Source of the DNA: Holophagae bacterium
GTDB lineage: Bacteria > Acidobacteriota > Holophagae > Acanthopleuribacterales > Acanthopleuribacteraceae
Direction of reading: 5' to 3'
Length of the DNA stretch: 64,000 nucleotides
Assembly: GCA_030429565.1 (NCBI GenBank)
Contig: JAUIFE010000002.1
Coordinates: forward strand, 434,001 to 498,000
The position numbers and the translations under genes were made by a program. Positions 51,850-60,797 of the stretch are shown one piece after another. Below the pieces are notes generated by a model, which did no database searches, had not been told where the DNA came from, and saw only the letters and a program-made list of their open reading frames with translations. The first letter of the stretch is position 1. Every line of letters starts with the position of its first letter.

Positions 51850-52710
51850 TTATTTCTTGGGTTTGCTGTAAGTGCGTTCGCCGGCTTCGATGGCGACATT
51901 CATCCAGTTTTCTGCCGGCGGTAAAGGGCAAGTGGCATAAGGCGTGTAAGCGCACGGTGGATTGATGGTGCGGTTGAAGTTAAGCGTCACCTTGCCGTCG
52001 ACCGGTAAGTCGGTGTAGAGATAACGGCCGCCGCTGTAAGTGGTCGCTCCCGATGTCTGATCTTTGAACATCAGGAAAAACTTGTCGTCTTCTTCACTTT
52101 CCAATGTCGGCAAAAGCGATAGTTCAACGCCGTCCAGGGCGAAGGTCAACACACCTGGCACGATTAGCTCGATTTCGGTGCCGATCACCGTGCCGATCCG
52201 CAGCGTTTGCGGACTTTCGTACGGTTCAAAGTTTGCATTAATAATGAGTTCCGGTTTGGGCGAGTAGTAGTTGAGCGATTGAAAGTTAAGAAATTCGCCC
52301 GCGCGCAAATCGCGGATGCGTACCGCCAAGCGGTCGCCGCGTTTGATAAGAAAGAAGCGCATATGGTTGTGGTGCAGGACCTTGCCCATCGGTAACGGGC
52401 CGCTGCCGCTCGCTTCACCGTCGATGACGGCGCGTTGCCCGCGTGCCATTTCGTAGCGGACGTTGCCCTCTTCCAGGAAAAAGGTGCCGGCGTTTAAAAC
52501 GGTGGCGTGGCGGGGCAGGACAAAATCGGCTTCCGGCGATGTGCCAAAGGTGTTGGTGCCTTCCTGTAACCAGAACAGACCGACAAGGTTAAGCCAACTG
52601 TTGTCCGATTTCATCTGTTGTTCGTGATCGCTGCGCCACTTGAGTTCGGCCTGTTCAAAAGAAGGGGTTTCATTGGGAAGCATCAAATAAAAAAGTAGGG
52701 TGACCAACAT
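51850..52710 (-). CDS. DUF1684 domain protein
   Basis: A 286-residue protein of the DUF1684 family, whose role is unknown. After an N-terminal hydrophobic stretch (MLVTLLFYLML, a short signal anchor) comes the conserved opening ELKWRSDHEQQMKSDNSWLNLVGLFWLQEGTNTFG and, near the end, the signature SGGRYLYTDL and INPPCAYTPYATCPLPPAENW, with conserved cysteines. The family occurs in many bacteria and in fungi. I start at the ATG at 52710 with GAGAGG ten bases upstream. The frame continues 47 codons further without family likeness. It lies next to the bidirectional terminator shared with adk, on the opposite strand. Confidence 0.87.
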   Translation of the reverse strand: MLVTLLFYLMLPNETPSFEQAELKWRSDHEQQMKSDNSWLNLVGLFWLQEGTNTFGTSPEADFVLPRHATVLNAGTFFLEEGNVRYEMARGQRAVIDGEASGSGPLPMGKVLHHNHMRFFLIKRGDRLAVRIRDLRAGEFLNFQSLNYYSPKPELIINANFEPYESPQTLRIGTVIGTEIELIVPGVLTFALDGVELSLLPTLESEEDDKFFLMFKDQTSGATTYSGGRYLYTDLPVDGKVTLNFNRTINPPCAYTPYATCPLPPAENWMNVAIEAGERTYSKPKK

Positions 52711-53490
52711 CGAAACGATACCTCTCACATCGACTGGGATGGTTGTATTCCGAGACGTCCACATGTGCGCGGTCGAACAAACCTCGCCTGACCCTGTGAC
52801 CGCCGTGGCGGGTGCTAGTGTCATGCAAAACGATGGGTGCAGCGGCTGCACCTAAGCATTTGTGGTGTCAGGCCGTTTCGTCAAGGCGAACAAGGCTGGA
52901 CGCATTATCCGGTGTAGCGCCATCATACCATGGGCACCAGGATGCAGGGGGTGGCGTCCAGACGGAAAAGGGTCGACCAAATATAATGGCTGTTAAACAA
53001 TCGTCATGCTGAAATGCGTGTTGGAAAAGAGCAGCGGTGGGCGATTCGGCGGCGCAGGCAAGGCTGTCCATACGTGGGGGTTGCCGGCCGAGAGAGGTAC
53101 TATATATAGTACTGGACGGTGAGGGTTGGCGAAAATATGGTGTAGGCGGCATTTCCTAGCGATAATGAAAATCAGAATAATGATTAGCCAGGCCAACCTT
53201 TTAGTTTTCGTTGACTTACCCATGGGCTACCGACCCATGAAACAAAAAGCGGCGTCAATCCCCATTTTTCTTGAATTCAGGTTGAGCTATCGCTCAGTTT
53301 TACGTAGACTGTAGTGCGCATTAATGTGTTTTTTCGTGAGGTTTGGCTGTTTTAAGCACATGCGCGGGATTTCCTCACTTGTGCGATTCGCGTGAACAGC
53401 CTTACTTGGGTCCTCATGAAGCGAGTAACGTTGGGTTCCACCCAACCAGGATTCACGAATAACCAATTTTTTATAACGGGAGGCTTCCCC
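52711..53490. other. Intergenic region with a 16-bp perfect palindrome
   Basis: About 780 bases between the DUF1684 gene and the second TonB receptor. The outstanding feature is GTACTATATATAGTAC at 53097-53112, an exact 16-bp palindrome of very AT-rich sequence in a GC-rich genome, which could be an operator or a cruciform. The receptor promoter should lie nearby, but no good -35/-10 pair is visible to me. Confidence 0.45.
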
Positions 53491-55989
53491 GTGCTCAAAT
53501 GGTCAAAACTTGGGGTGCTCAGCGCCCTCCTCCTCTCGGGTCTACCCCTGTTGGCCCAGGGGCAGGTGATCGGCAAGGTTCTTACCGCTGCAGGTCGTCA
53601 ACCGGACGTACAGATCACCCTGCGAAATGCTTCCGGGGCTGTACAAAAGTCAACAGTTTCGGACCAACGCGGCTCCTTTCGCTTCCGCGACTTGGACGCC
53701 GACACCTATATCCTAAACTTCTCGGGCGAAGGTCTGGAGACCTACGTTCGTGACAACGTCGTTGTCCCCGACGGTCAAATCGTGATTGTTGAAGTAACCA
53801 TGGAACCCACCAGCAGTCTGGTTAACGTTCTGCGCGTTGCCTCGGCATCGAGACGTGCGGAACGTATCGTTGAAGCGCCTGCCGCGGTATCTTTCCTCTC
53901 GGCAAAAGATATTTCAACGCAAAGCGGTCACAACCAATTCCCACGCGTTCTTCAAAACAAACCGGGTGTTGAAATCGCCCAATCCGGCATCTACGATTTC
54001 AACCTCAACACGCGTGGCTTTAACTCTTCACTGAACCGTCGTATCTTGACCCTGATCGACGGTCGCGATGTTTCAACCACCTTGCTTGGCAACCCCGAAT
54101 GGTCCGCCATGGCGACCAACCTCGACGAAGTTGAAAACATCGAGCTCGTACGTGGTCCCGGTTCTGCACTTTACGGTGCCAACGCCTTTAACGGTGTTCT
54201 GAACATCACCACCAAACGCCCCGTTGACTCCTTGGGTGGCTGGTTTTCCGCCACCGCCGGCGAACTCGACACCAAACGTGCCGAACTGCGGTACGCCGGT
54301 GAATTTGGTTTCGGTTGGTCTTATCGCGTGAGCGGTAGCTGGACCGAATCCGACACCTGGACCCAATCGCGTCTCGATCCCACCAACCCTGAATACGAAG
54401 GTTTGACCCTGGCTAACACCGAACGTATCCCGGTTGAAGAAGGCTTCGAAAGCACGATCTTCTCGATGCGTGCCGACAAAGAATTCATTAACGGTTGGAT
54501 CTTCTCTGTGGAAGTTGGTACCACCACCGTTTCCAACCCCACTGCTGTGACCGGTATCGGTCGTGTTCAGATTAACGAAGTAGAACGCCCCTACTTCCGC
54601 AGCAGCTTCAGTACCAATAACTGGGAATTCACTTTCTGGCGTTATGAACGCGACACCACCGACGGTCAAACCGCATTGGCGTCCGGTAATGTTTTTTATG
54701 AAGATTCCTACAACCAACAACTGACGGTTCAAGCGAACTACGACTTCTTCGACGAGCGCTTGCTGATCACTGGTGGTGCTTCTTATAGTGAACAAGAAGT
54801 GGATACCGCCAACCCTTCCGGCCTCCAAACGCTGATGGATGGTACACGCGATGCCGACCAGCAAGCTGTTTACGCCCAGGCCACCATTAAGTTGACCGAT
54901 CAGTTCGACTTTATCTTGGCCGGTCGTTACGACGAGAACAGTTTGATCGACAGCCAATTCTCACCCAAGGGTGGTTTGGTTTGGAAGCTCAACACCAATA
55001 ACACGGTTCGTTTGACCTACAACGAAGCGTTCCAGTCGCCCACCTTCTCTGAATTCTTCTTGCGCGTACCCACCGGTACCAGCATTCCTTTCCAGAACAT
55101 TGTTTTTGGTGTGGCCCAGGGGCTCGCCGAGCAAGGCATCCCCATTACGCCGCAGCAGTTGGCTCAGGTTGTGCAATGGCAGAATTCCGATGTTTTGGGT
55201 GTTGGTAACGACAACCTTGATCCTGAGGAAATCACCTCATTCGAGCTTGGTTACAAAGGTGTTATCAACGAGAAGTTGTTCTTGACGGTTGACTTGTTTA
55301 GCTCCAATCTCACCAACTTCGTTTCGGATTTGGGCCCGGGCCTGAACCCCAACATTGGTGAGTTCCAAATTTCAAATGCCGATATGGCTGCGATTACCGC
55401 TGCCTTTGGCGAGCAACTTGCCCCGTTCATCATCGGCGGTTTGAGCCAAGGGATCAACGGCAACCTGCCGGCTTCCGTTTTGGCTGGTTTGACCAACTAC
55501 GACTCTTCCGTGATCACTGGTTTCAGTGGTTTGGCTGAAGGTCAACCCGTTGCCGTGTTCTCTTACACCAACGCGGGTGAGGTTGATACCGAAGGTTTTG
55601 ACATCGGTTTCCAGTATTCGTTCGACGAGAACTGGAGCTTCTTGGGTAACTTTAGCTGGTTCGACTTTGACGTTGTTTCCGGTAGTGAAGCCAACTTGGT
55701 ACCCAATGCCCCTGAAACCAAGTACAACTTGGGTGTTAACTACAAAGACGCCCGTTGGAACGGCAGCCTCAACTACCGTTGGGTTGACGACTTCGACTGG
55801 TCAGCCGGTGTTTTCGTCGGTCAAGTGCCCAGTTACGACATTATCGATTTGATCTTGTCTTACAACGTGCTTGAGTCGTTGCGCTTTGAATTGAACGCTT
55901 CCAACGTTACCGACGAGGAACACTTCGAAATTTTCGGTGGTTCTTTGATCGGTCGTCGCATTCACTTCACCGCCAACTACCGCTTCTAA
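53491..55989 (+). CDS. TonB-dependent receptor with carboxypeptidase-regulatory-like N-terminus
   Basis: An 832-residue outer-membrane receptor. A signal peptide (1-25) is followed by a carboxypeptidase-regulatory-like domain (about 26-105; GKVLTAAGRQPDVQITLRN) typical of receptors that import glycans or other polymers, then a plug (about 110-230; FPRVLQNKPGVEIAQ, RILTLIDGRDV, LVRGPGSALYGANAFNGV) and the barrel, ending RRIHFTANYRF. The start is GTG at 53491, seven bases after GGGAGG; the frame continues upstream without likeness. Codons are strongly biased (AAC, GGT, CGT, TTC preferred), more than in neighbours, which suggests high expression. A terminator follows. It is distinct from the receptor at 10-2865. 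Confidence 0.93.
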   Translation: MLKWSKLGVLSALLLSGLPLLAQGQVIGKVLTAAGRQPDVQITLRNASGAVQKSTVSDQRGSFRFRDLDADTYILNFSGEGLETYVRDNVVVPDGQIVIVEVTMEPTSSLVNVLRVASASRRAERIVEAPAAVSFLSAKDISTQSGHNQFPRVLQNKPGVEIAQSGIYDFNLNTRGFNSSLNRRILTLIDGRDVSTTLLGNPEWSAMATNLDEVENIELVRGPGSALYGANAFNGVLNITTKRPVDSLGGWFSATAGELDTKRAELRYAGEFGFGWSYRVSGSWTESDTWTQSRLDPTNPEYEGLTLANTERIPVEEGFESTIFSMRADKEFINGWIFSVEVGTTTVSNPTAVTGIGRVQINEVERPYFRSSFSTNNWEFTFWRYERDTTDGQTALASGNVFYEDSYNQQLTVQANYDFFDERLLITGGASYSEQEVDTANPSGLQTLMDGTRDADQQAVYAQATIKLTDQFDFILAGRYDENSLIDSQFSPKGGLVWKLNTNNTVRLTYNEAFQSPTFSEFFLRVPTGTSIPFQNIVFGVAQGLAEQGIPITPQQLAQVVQWQNSDVLGVGNDNLDPEEITSFELGYKGVINEKLFLTVDLFSSNLTNFVSDLGPGLNPNIGEFQISNADMAAITAAFGEQLAPFIIGGLSQGINGNLPASVLAGLTNYDSSVITGFSGLAEGQPVAVFSYTNAGEVDTEGFDIGFQYSFDENWSFLGNFSWFDFDVVSGSEANLVPNAPETKYNLGVNYKDARWNGSLNYRWVDDFDWSAGVFVGQVPSYDIIDLILSYNVLESLRFELNASNVTDEEHFEIFGGSLIGRRIHFTANYRF

Positions 55990-56028
55990 ATCATGGAACC
56001 CGAGCTTGTTCGGGTCGTTGGTTTACCG

Positions 56029-56059
56029 AAGGGCTCCTCGTTTGAGGGGCCTTTTCTTT
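56029..56059 (+). terminator. Rho-independent terminator of the second TonB receptor
   Basis: AAGGGCTCCTC (56029-56039) and GAGGGGCCTT (56044-56053) form a stem with one bulge around a four-base loop, followed by a T-rich tail (TTCTTTTTG). A small ACCCGA/TCGGGT stem lies just before it, between 55998 and 56016. Confidence 0.8.
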
Positions 56060-56089
56060 TTGTGGCTCTCTTTGGGGATTGAGTCGACC

Positions 56090-56434
56090 TTATTTAAACT
56101 CGATATTTAAATCCACTTCTCGGCCGACCGTCACCCGCACCTTTTTCGTAACCGCCACGCCGTCCGAAACAATCACAATACGGTGGGTGCCGGCACGCAA
56201 ATGCAGCTTTCCCGGCCAACCGTCATAGGAACCGGCGATGCCGACATAGGTACCGTTCACGTAAACGTCGGCCTTTTTGCGATTACAGTTGATGTCGACG
56301 CGACCCGTTTTGGCAGGAACCTGGACAACCTTCACAACCGGGCGGTGGACGATGTGGCGGTGGCGTGGGTGGCCGGCATGGACAACCGCCACGGCGCTCA
56401 GGATCAAGAACAAAACCAAACAACTTTTTTTCAT
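56090..56434 (-). CDS. Small secreted PEGA-like domain protein
   Basis: A 114-residue protein with a signal peptide (1-20, ending VVHAG) followed by a His/Arg-rich segment (HPRHRHIVHRP) and a PEGA-like surface domain, about 45-114, of which ADVYVNGTYVGIAG and HLRAGTHRIVIV are typical. PEGA domains sit outside the membrane and are thought to bind proteins or cell-wall material; several are part of membrane-anchored kinases. Here it stands alone, with GAGGAGG before the ATG. The only two Cys are in the N-terminal half. Confidence 0.82.
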   Translation of the reverse strand: MKKSCLVLFLILSAVAVVHAGHPRHRHIVHRPVVKVVQVPAKTGRVDINCNRKKADVYVNGTYVGIAGSYDGWPGKLHLRAGTHRIVIVSDGVAVTKKVRVTVGREVDLNIEFK

Positions 56435-56904
56435 GATGAACCTCCTCGGTTTGTGGTGTCACCGAGAAAGACCGCTCGGGATCGATGCGCGTTTAATCGT
56501 TGCGACGACTTTGTGACCTTGATAACCATTTTTTTTGGGCTTGGGTAAGCAAAGCTGGTGCGGAATAATTCGCTTCGCGTGTGCTAAATTGCTTAAAGTC
56601 ATCGGGCTAATTTGTTAAATTACGTAAGCTTTGAAGCATTCAATCTGCATTGTCGTGTGTAACGTTGGTCACGCTTCCTGCTTCGCGGGGCTTGATTGCC
56701 GTGTCTGTGCTTGTTTTCAGGCGGTCGACGACTTTGGAGAACGCGTTTATTCACTGGTGTTTTTCAATTGCCACCAAGGATAATCCGAGCGTGGTTTAAT
56801 CGTTATGTTGCGGTGAAAGAACTGCGAGGTATCAACGCCTTTTTCCCGTTTCGGGGTAAAATGCCAGTCGTACGGCAACCTTGTATTACCGCCCAGAGGT
56901 CCCT
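56435..56904. other. Divergent intergenic region with an AT-rich stretch
   Basis: 470 bases between the PEGA gene and the Ser/Thr kinase gene. Around 56560-56660 the sequence turns clearly AT-rich, which fits promoters of both genes, but I could not fix -35/-10 boxes. No coding frame with a ribosome site is seen. Confidence 0.35.
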
Positions 56905-59900
56905 ATGACCGATCCCTCCCCGATGCGCTCTTCATCGGACACATCTTCCTCGTCTGCCGATTTGCTTTTTCCCAAGCGCAAATCACAGCGGCAACGCCCC
57001 GACGACGGCCTCATCGGTCGCAGTCTCGGCCGTTACCGTATTCACGAGCTGGTGGGGCGCGGCGGTTTGGGTTCTGTTTACAAAGCCTATGACGAGAAGT
57101 TGCGTCGCCACGTTGCACTTAAGGTTTTGGACAAAATTGAGGGTGAAGATCGCCGGCAGCGCATCTTAGAAGAAGCCCAGGCCCAGGCCAGGGTAGAGCA
57201 CCAGCACATTTGTAAAGTGTTCGACGTGAGTCAGCTCGATGAACGCACCTGCATCGCCATGCAGTTCATCAAAGGCCGTACTCTGATTGACGCCGCCCAC
57301 TTTATGAAAATGGACGAGAAGGTCAAGGTCCTCCAACAAGTCAGCGAAGCGGTTCACGCCGCGCACCGTTTAGGCATGGTTCACCGTGATTTGAAGCCAA
57401 GCAACATCATGGTGGAAATCGACGCTCAAGGAGAGCACAAGCCCTACGTGTTGGACTTTGGCCTGGCGCGCGACCTCAATCCCTATCGCGGCCATGCACC
57501 TGGCTCAATTAACGGTTCTCCGCATTACATGTCGCCCGAGCAGGCTTCGGGGGCCGGTACCCAATTTAGTCGCCAAAGCGACGTTTACAGCTTGGGCGCG
57601 ACCCTTTATCACGTTCTGTGTGGTGCACCGCCGATTAAAGGTGAATCGCGCCATGAAATTATTCAGCGCGCCCAGGTTGAGGTGCCGATCGCGCCGCGTA
57701 AGCGCAACCCGGACATTCCCCTGGATCTCGATGTCATTGTCATGAAGTGCCTCGAGAAAGATCCCGACCGCCGCTACGATTCGGCGCTGTCACTCGCCAA
57801 TGATTTACAACGCTATCTCAATCGCGATCCTATTATGGCGTTGTCGCCTTCGTTCTCCTATTACCTCAAAAAGATGATCCTCAAACATCGGGCTCTGTTT
57901 TCGGTGACCGTGGTCGCCATGACCATGTTGCTCTGTGTTGGTGGTTTGAGTATGCACGTGCAATACAAAAACCGCGAGCGCGCCCGTTTATTGCAGCGGT
58001 TTGTGGCGCAGGTTGAGAGCATGGAATGGTTTCTGCGCGTGGCCAAGATGATGCCGCGTCAGGATATTCGTCCTCACAAGGAACGGGTCCGTCGCCAAAT
58101 CAGCCGAATTGAACAAGACATGGCCGAGATGGGTCGGTTAGGCGCCGGTCCTGGCTATTATGCAATGGGTCGTGGTTATTTGTTGTTGGAGGAATACCCT
58201 CTGGCGCGCGAGAACCTCGAGCGCGCCATCGCTCACGACTTCGATTCGCCTGAAGTTTACCGCGCCCTTGCCGAAACCTTGGGGGCGCTTTACGACCGTG
58301 CCTTGCGCGATATGCCGTTCACCAGCGACCGGCAGCTACAAGGCGCCATGGAAGATCGCATTAAACGAGATTATCGCGATCCGGCCATCGAGGCCTATAA
58401 ACGTTCCTCTTTGGGTTGGTTAGACGGCGCTGATTTCCTCGAAGGTTCGCTGGCTTATTACGAAGAAAATTTTGATTTAGCGCGGCGCAAGGCGCGGGCC
58501 GCCTTCAAGGAAGATCCGTGGTTTTACGAGGCTCGTTTGCTGGAAGCCAAAATCTTCATGGCACTGGCTCAGGACGCGCGCGAGAAGGGTAATTATTTCC
58601 ATGCTGAAGAAACCCTTAACGAAGCGGCGCTTGCGATTCAGCAGGTTCAGCGCATCGCCCCCAGTGATCTCAGCGCTTACTTACTTGAAATGGATCGTTT
58701 ACGAGACCAGTTTTACTTGGAGACCCGAGCGGGCCGCGAACCCCACAAGGTTTTGAAACAGTTTGACGAGCTTAATCAGCAGGCGCTGGATATCGATCCG
58801 CAAGATTTGGACGTCATCGCCAAAAAAGCCGAAATGTGTTTTCACCAGGGTGAATACGAATGGTTTTATCTGGGTCGCAATCCGCAGCCCGCGATTGAAG
58901 AAGCCAAAGAATTGTTGTTGCCCATGATGGGTCGGCATCCCGATTTTGCACCTTTCCATGAAGCCTACAGTTTGCTCATGTATCTGCAGGCCGGCTTCGA
59001 GGTGGAGCGTGGGCTCAACCCGGCCGATTCATTCGAACGCGCCGTCAATGCTCGGGTTCGCCTATTGGCATTACGCCCGCGCGATATGGTCTCCTACAAC
59101 GCACTGGGATTGATTTACTGGAATCGCGCCGAACATTTATTTCAAACCGGCAAAGACCCGACTGAAGATTTGAATGAGGCCAGTTTCCACTTCCACAATT
59201 TGAAGAGCACCGAACCGGCGTTGGCGCTCACTTACAACAGTTTGGGTCTCGTGAATTGGACGCGTGCCGAGTATCTGCGCTATAACCACCGCGATCCTAT
59301 ACCCGATTACGACCAAGCGATCGCGTTTTTCAGAGAAGCGATTAGCCGCAACCAAATGGCCTTTGCTTACAGCAACCTCGCCGGTGTGGCCAACGTTAAA
59401 GCCGACTTTTTACGACGTTCCGAGCAAGATCCGGCCGAGGCTTTGGCGCTTGCGCTGCAAACGGTGGACGCCGGCTTGGCGATTAACAACGACGATCCCG
59501 ATTTACATTTCGAACGGGGGCGCGCCTGGTTGATTCGTGCGGAGTACGCGCTGGATCACGAACTATCGCCACTTGAAGCCTTTAGTCATGCCGAACCGGC
59601 GCTCCAGAAAGTTCTCCAGATTAGCGCCGACTGGTACGGTAGTCACCTGGAAATGGGTGATTTCTACCTGCTTCAAGCCCGTTGGCACCATGCGCGCGGT
59701 GATGACAAGGTGTCGCAGGCGCTTTGGCAGAAGGCGTTGGGTTTTATTGAGAAAGCGGCCGGTATTAATCCGCGCGTCAGCCGCACCAAAGGGGTGGCCG
59801 GCCAAATTTGGTTGTTGGCGGCGGAACAAGTTAGCGATGAGACCGAAAAGCAGCGGCGTTTGGCGCGGTCCGTGACCCATTTCGAAGCCTGTTTCGCCAT

Positions 59901-59967
59901 TCTCAATCCCGAAAACCAGTTGTTTGTGGCAGATTACGAACGCGCCAAGGGGCTGTTGTCACCTTAG
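56905..59967 (+). CDS. Membrane Ser/Thr protein kinase with repeat-rich C-terminal region
   Basis: The 1,020-residue protein starts with a cytosolic eukaryotic-type kinase domain (about 40-320): GRGGLGSVY (glycine loop), ALKVL (catalytic Lys), HRDLKPSN (catalytic loop), DFGLARD and MSPEQASG. A membrane span around 340-362 (TVVAMTMLLCVGG) follows, then more than 600 residues of helix-turn-helix repeats of TPR type (for example EPALALTYNSLGLVNWTRAEYL), which should lie outside the cytosol and bind proteins. A serine-rich stretch near residue 10 may be a self-phosphorylation site. The ATG at 56905 has GAGG six bases upstream. Such kinase-TPR proteins are common in Acidobacteria, Planctomycetes and Myxobacteria. 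Partner unknown. Confidence 0.9.
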   Translation: MTDPSPMRSSSDTSSSSADLLFPKRKSQRQRPDDGLIGRSLGRYRIHELVGRGGLGSVYKAYDEKLRRHVALKVLDKIEGEDRRQRILEEAQAQARVEHQHICKVFDVSQLDERTCIAMQFIKGRTLIDAAHFMKMDEKVKVLQQVSEAVHAAHRLGMVHRDLKPSNIMVEIDAQGEHKPYVLDFGLARDLNPYRGHAPGSINGSPHYMSPEQASGAGTQFSRQSDVYSLGATLYHVLCGAPPIKGESRHEIIQRAQVEVPIAPRKRNPDIPLDLDVIVMKCLEKDPDRRYDSALSLANDLQRYLNRDPIMALSPSFSYYLKKMILKHRALFSVTVVAMTMLLCVGGLSMHVQYKNRERARLLQRFVAQVESMEWFLRVAKMMPRQDIRPHKERVRRQISRIEQDMAEMGRLGAGPGYYAMGRGYLLLEEYPLARENLERAIAHDFDSPEVYRALAETLGALYDRALRDMPFTSDRQLQGAMEDRIKRDYRDPAIEAYKRSSLGWLDGADFLEGSLAYYEENFDLARRKARAAFKEDPWFYEARLLEAKIFMALAQDAREKGNYFHAEETLNEAALAIQQVQRIAPSDLSAYLLEMDRLRDQFYLETRAGREPHKVLKQFDELNQQALDIDPQDLDVIAKKAEMCFHQGEYEWFYLGRNPQPAIEEAKELLLPMMGRHPDFAPFHEAYSLLMYLQAGFEVERGLNPADSFERAVNARVRLLALRPRDMVSYNALGLIYWNRAEHLFQTGKDPTEDLNEASFHFHNLKSTEPALALTYNSLGLVNWTRAEYLRYNHRDPIPDYDQAIAFFREAISRNQMAFAYSNLAGVANVKADFLRRSEQDPAEALALALQTVDAGLAINNDDPDLHFERGRAWLIRAEYALDHELSPLEAFSHAEPALQKVLQISADWYGSHLEMGDFYLLQARWHHARGDDKVSQALWQKALGFIEKAAGINPRVSRTKGVAGQIWLLAAEQVSDETEKQRRLARSVTHFEACFAILNPENQLFVADYERAKGLLSP

Positions 59968-60514
59968 TCGCCCGCTTATTGGTGGGTCTGGCACCGAGGT
60001 TTGTAGGTTCGCCCATTTCGCCGATGCCGGCCATTTTGTCGCCGAAATTGGAGTGGGCTGCGTTCTCGCCCGCCTGTTTCACCACAACCACGCTGAGCAC
60101 CTGGTTTTTTAGGAAGTCGGCCGCCGGTTAGGAGTCTTGTAAATCGAGCAAAGCGGTGGCAAAACCGGCTTGGTGGACAACGCGCTGTATGTCCGGTTGA
60201 ATTGTGTCTAAGATTTTGGAATCAAGAAGGTTGGCTTGATGGTTTGCGCCCGTGCGGAAGCTTAAAACGGGCGGCTCGGGATTGACGTCGTAAATTTGCT
60301 ACGCTGCTGGTACCGAGTGCATGCCGCAGGTGTGGCCTTCAACTTGGGTTTCCCTTGGCTGGGTTCGGGGCGGCGCTGGGCGCGATAAATATTTTTGAAT
60401 ATCAGTGGACAAGCATTAAAAGAAGCTTATATTACCAAAGTTGGCCGGGCGATGCTGCCTCGGCCGCCATGAACCTAAAAGCCTTCGGGCAAAGAAAACA
60501 GAAGGAGTGCCTTT
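59968..60514. other. Intergenic region with a faint coding trace on the minus strand
   Basis: 547 bases between the kinase gene and the small basic gene. On the minus strand 60298-60129 reads as 56 codons of protein-like sequence without start codon, directly after an amber stop (60301-60299) that follows an ATG by seven codons. This could be a decayed small gene or chance. No other structure is seen. Confidence 0.35.
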
Positions 60515-60709
60515 ATGGCCAAGAATCATAAAAAGCGTTCGAAGAACGCGACAGAGCAAGCCAAAGATTGGCGCAAGCTCATGGGTCGCCGCGATTGGGG
60601 CGGCATTAATCCGGTGACGCGGGTCATGCCCAATAAAAAGAAAGATCAATCTACCCGCAAAGCCAAGCACAAGGGTCGAGGGTTCGACCCTTATTTTTTG
60701 GCTGCTTAA
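60515..60709 (+). CDS. Small basic protein of unknown function
   Basis: I do not recognise this 64-residue protein. It is strongly basic, with many Lys and Arg (MAKNHKKRSKN near the start, PNKKKDQSTRKAKHKGRG in the second half) and no hydrophobic span. A near-perfect AAGGAG seven bases before the ATG makes it very likely that it is translated. Composition suggests binding to nucleic acid or ribosome. The gene stands alone between the kinase gene and cinA. Nothing close is conserved next to it to hint at a role. Confidence 0.72.
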   Translation: MAKNHKKRSKNATEQAKDWRKLMGRRDWGGINPVTRVMPNKKKDQSTRKAKHKGRGFDPYFLAA

Positions 60710-60797
60710 CCAACGTCGCGTTTTGTGTTGTTGTAAGCGCGGCAGGTTGCTGCATTTTCAAGAACCCAAAAACAACATTAACCAAGGAACAGCCTGG

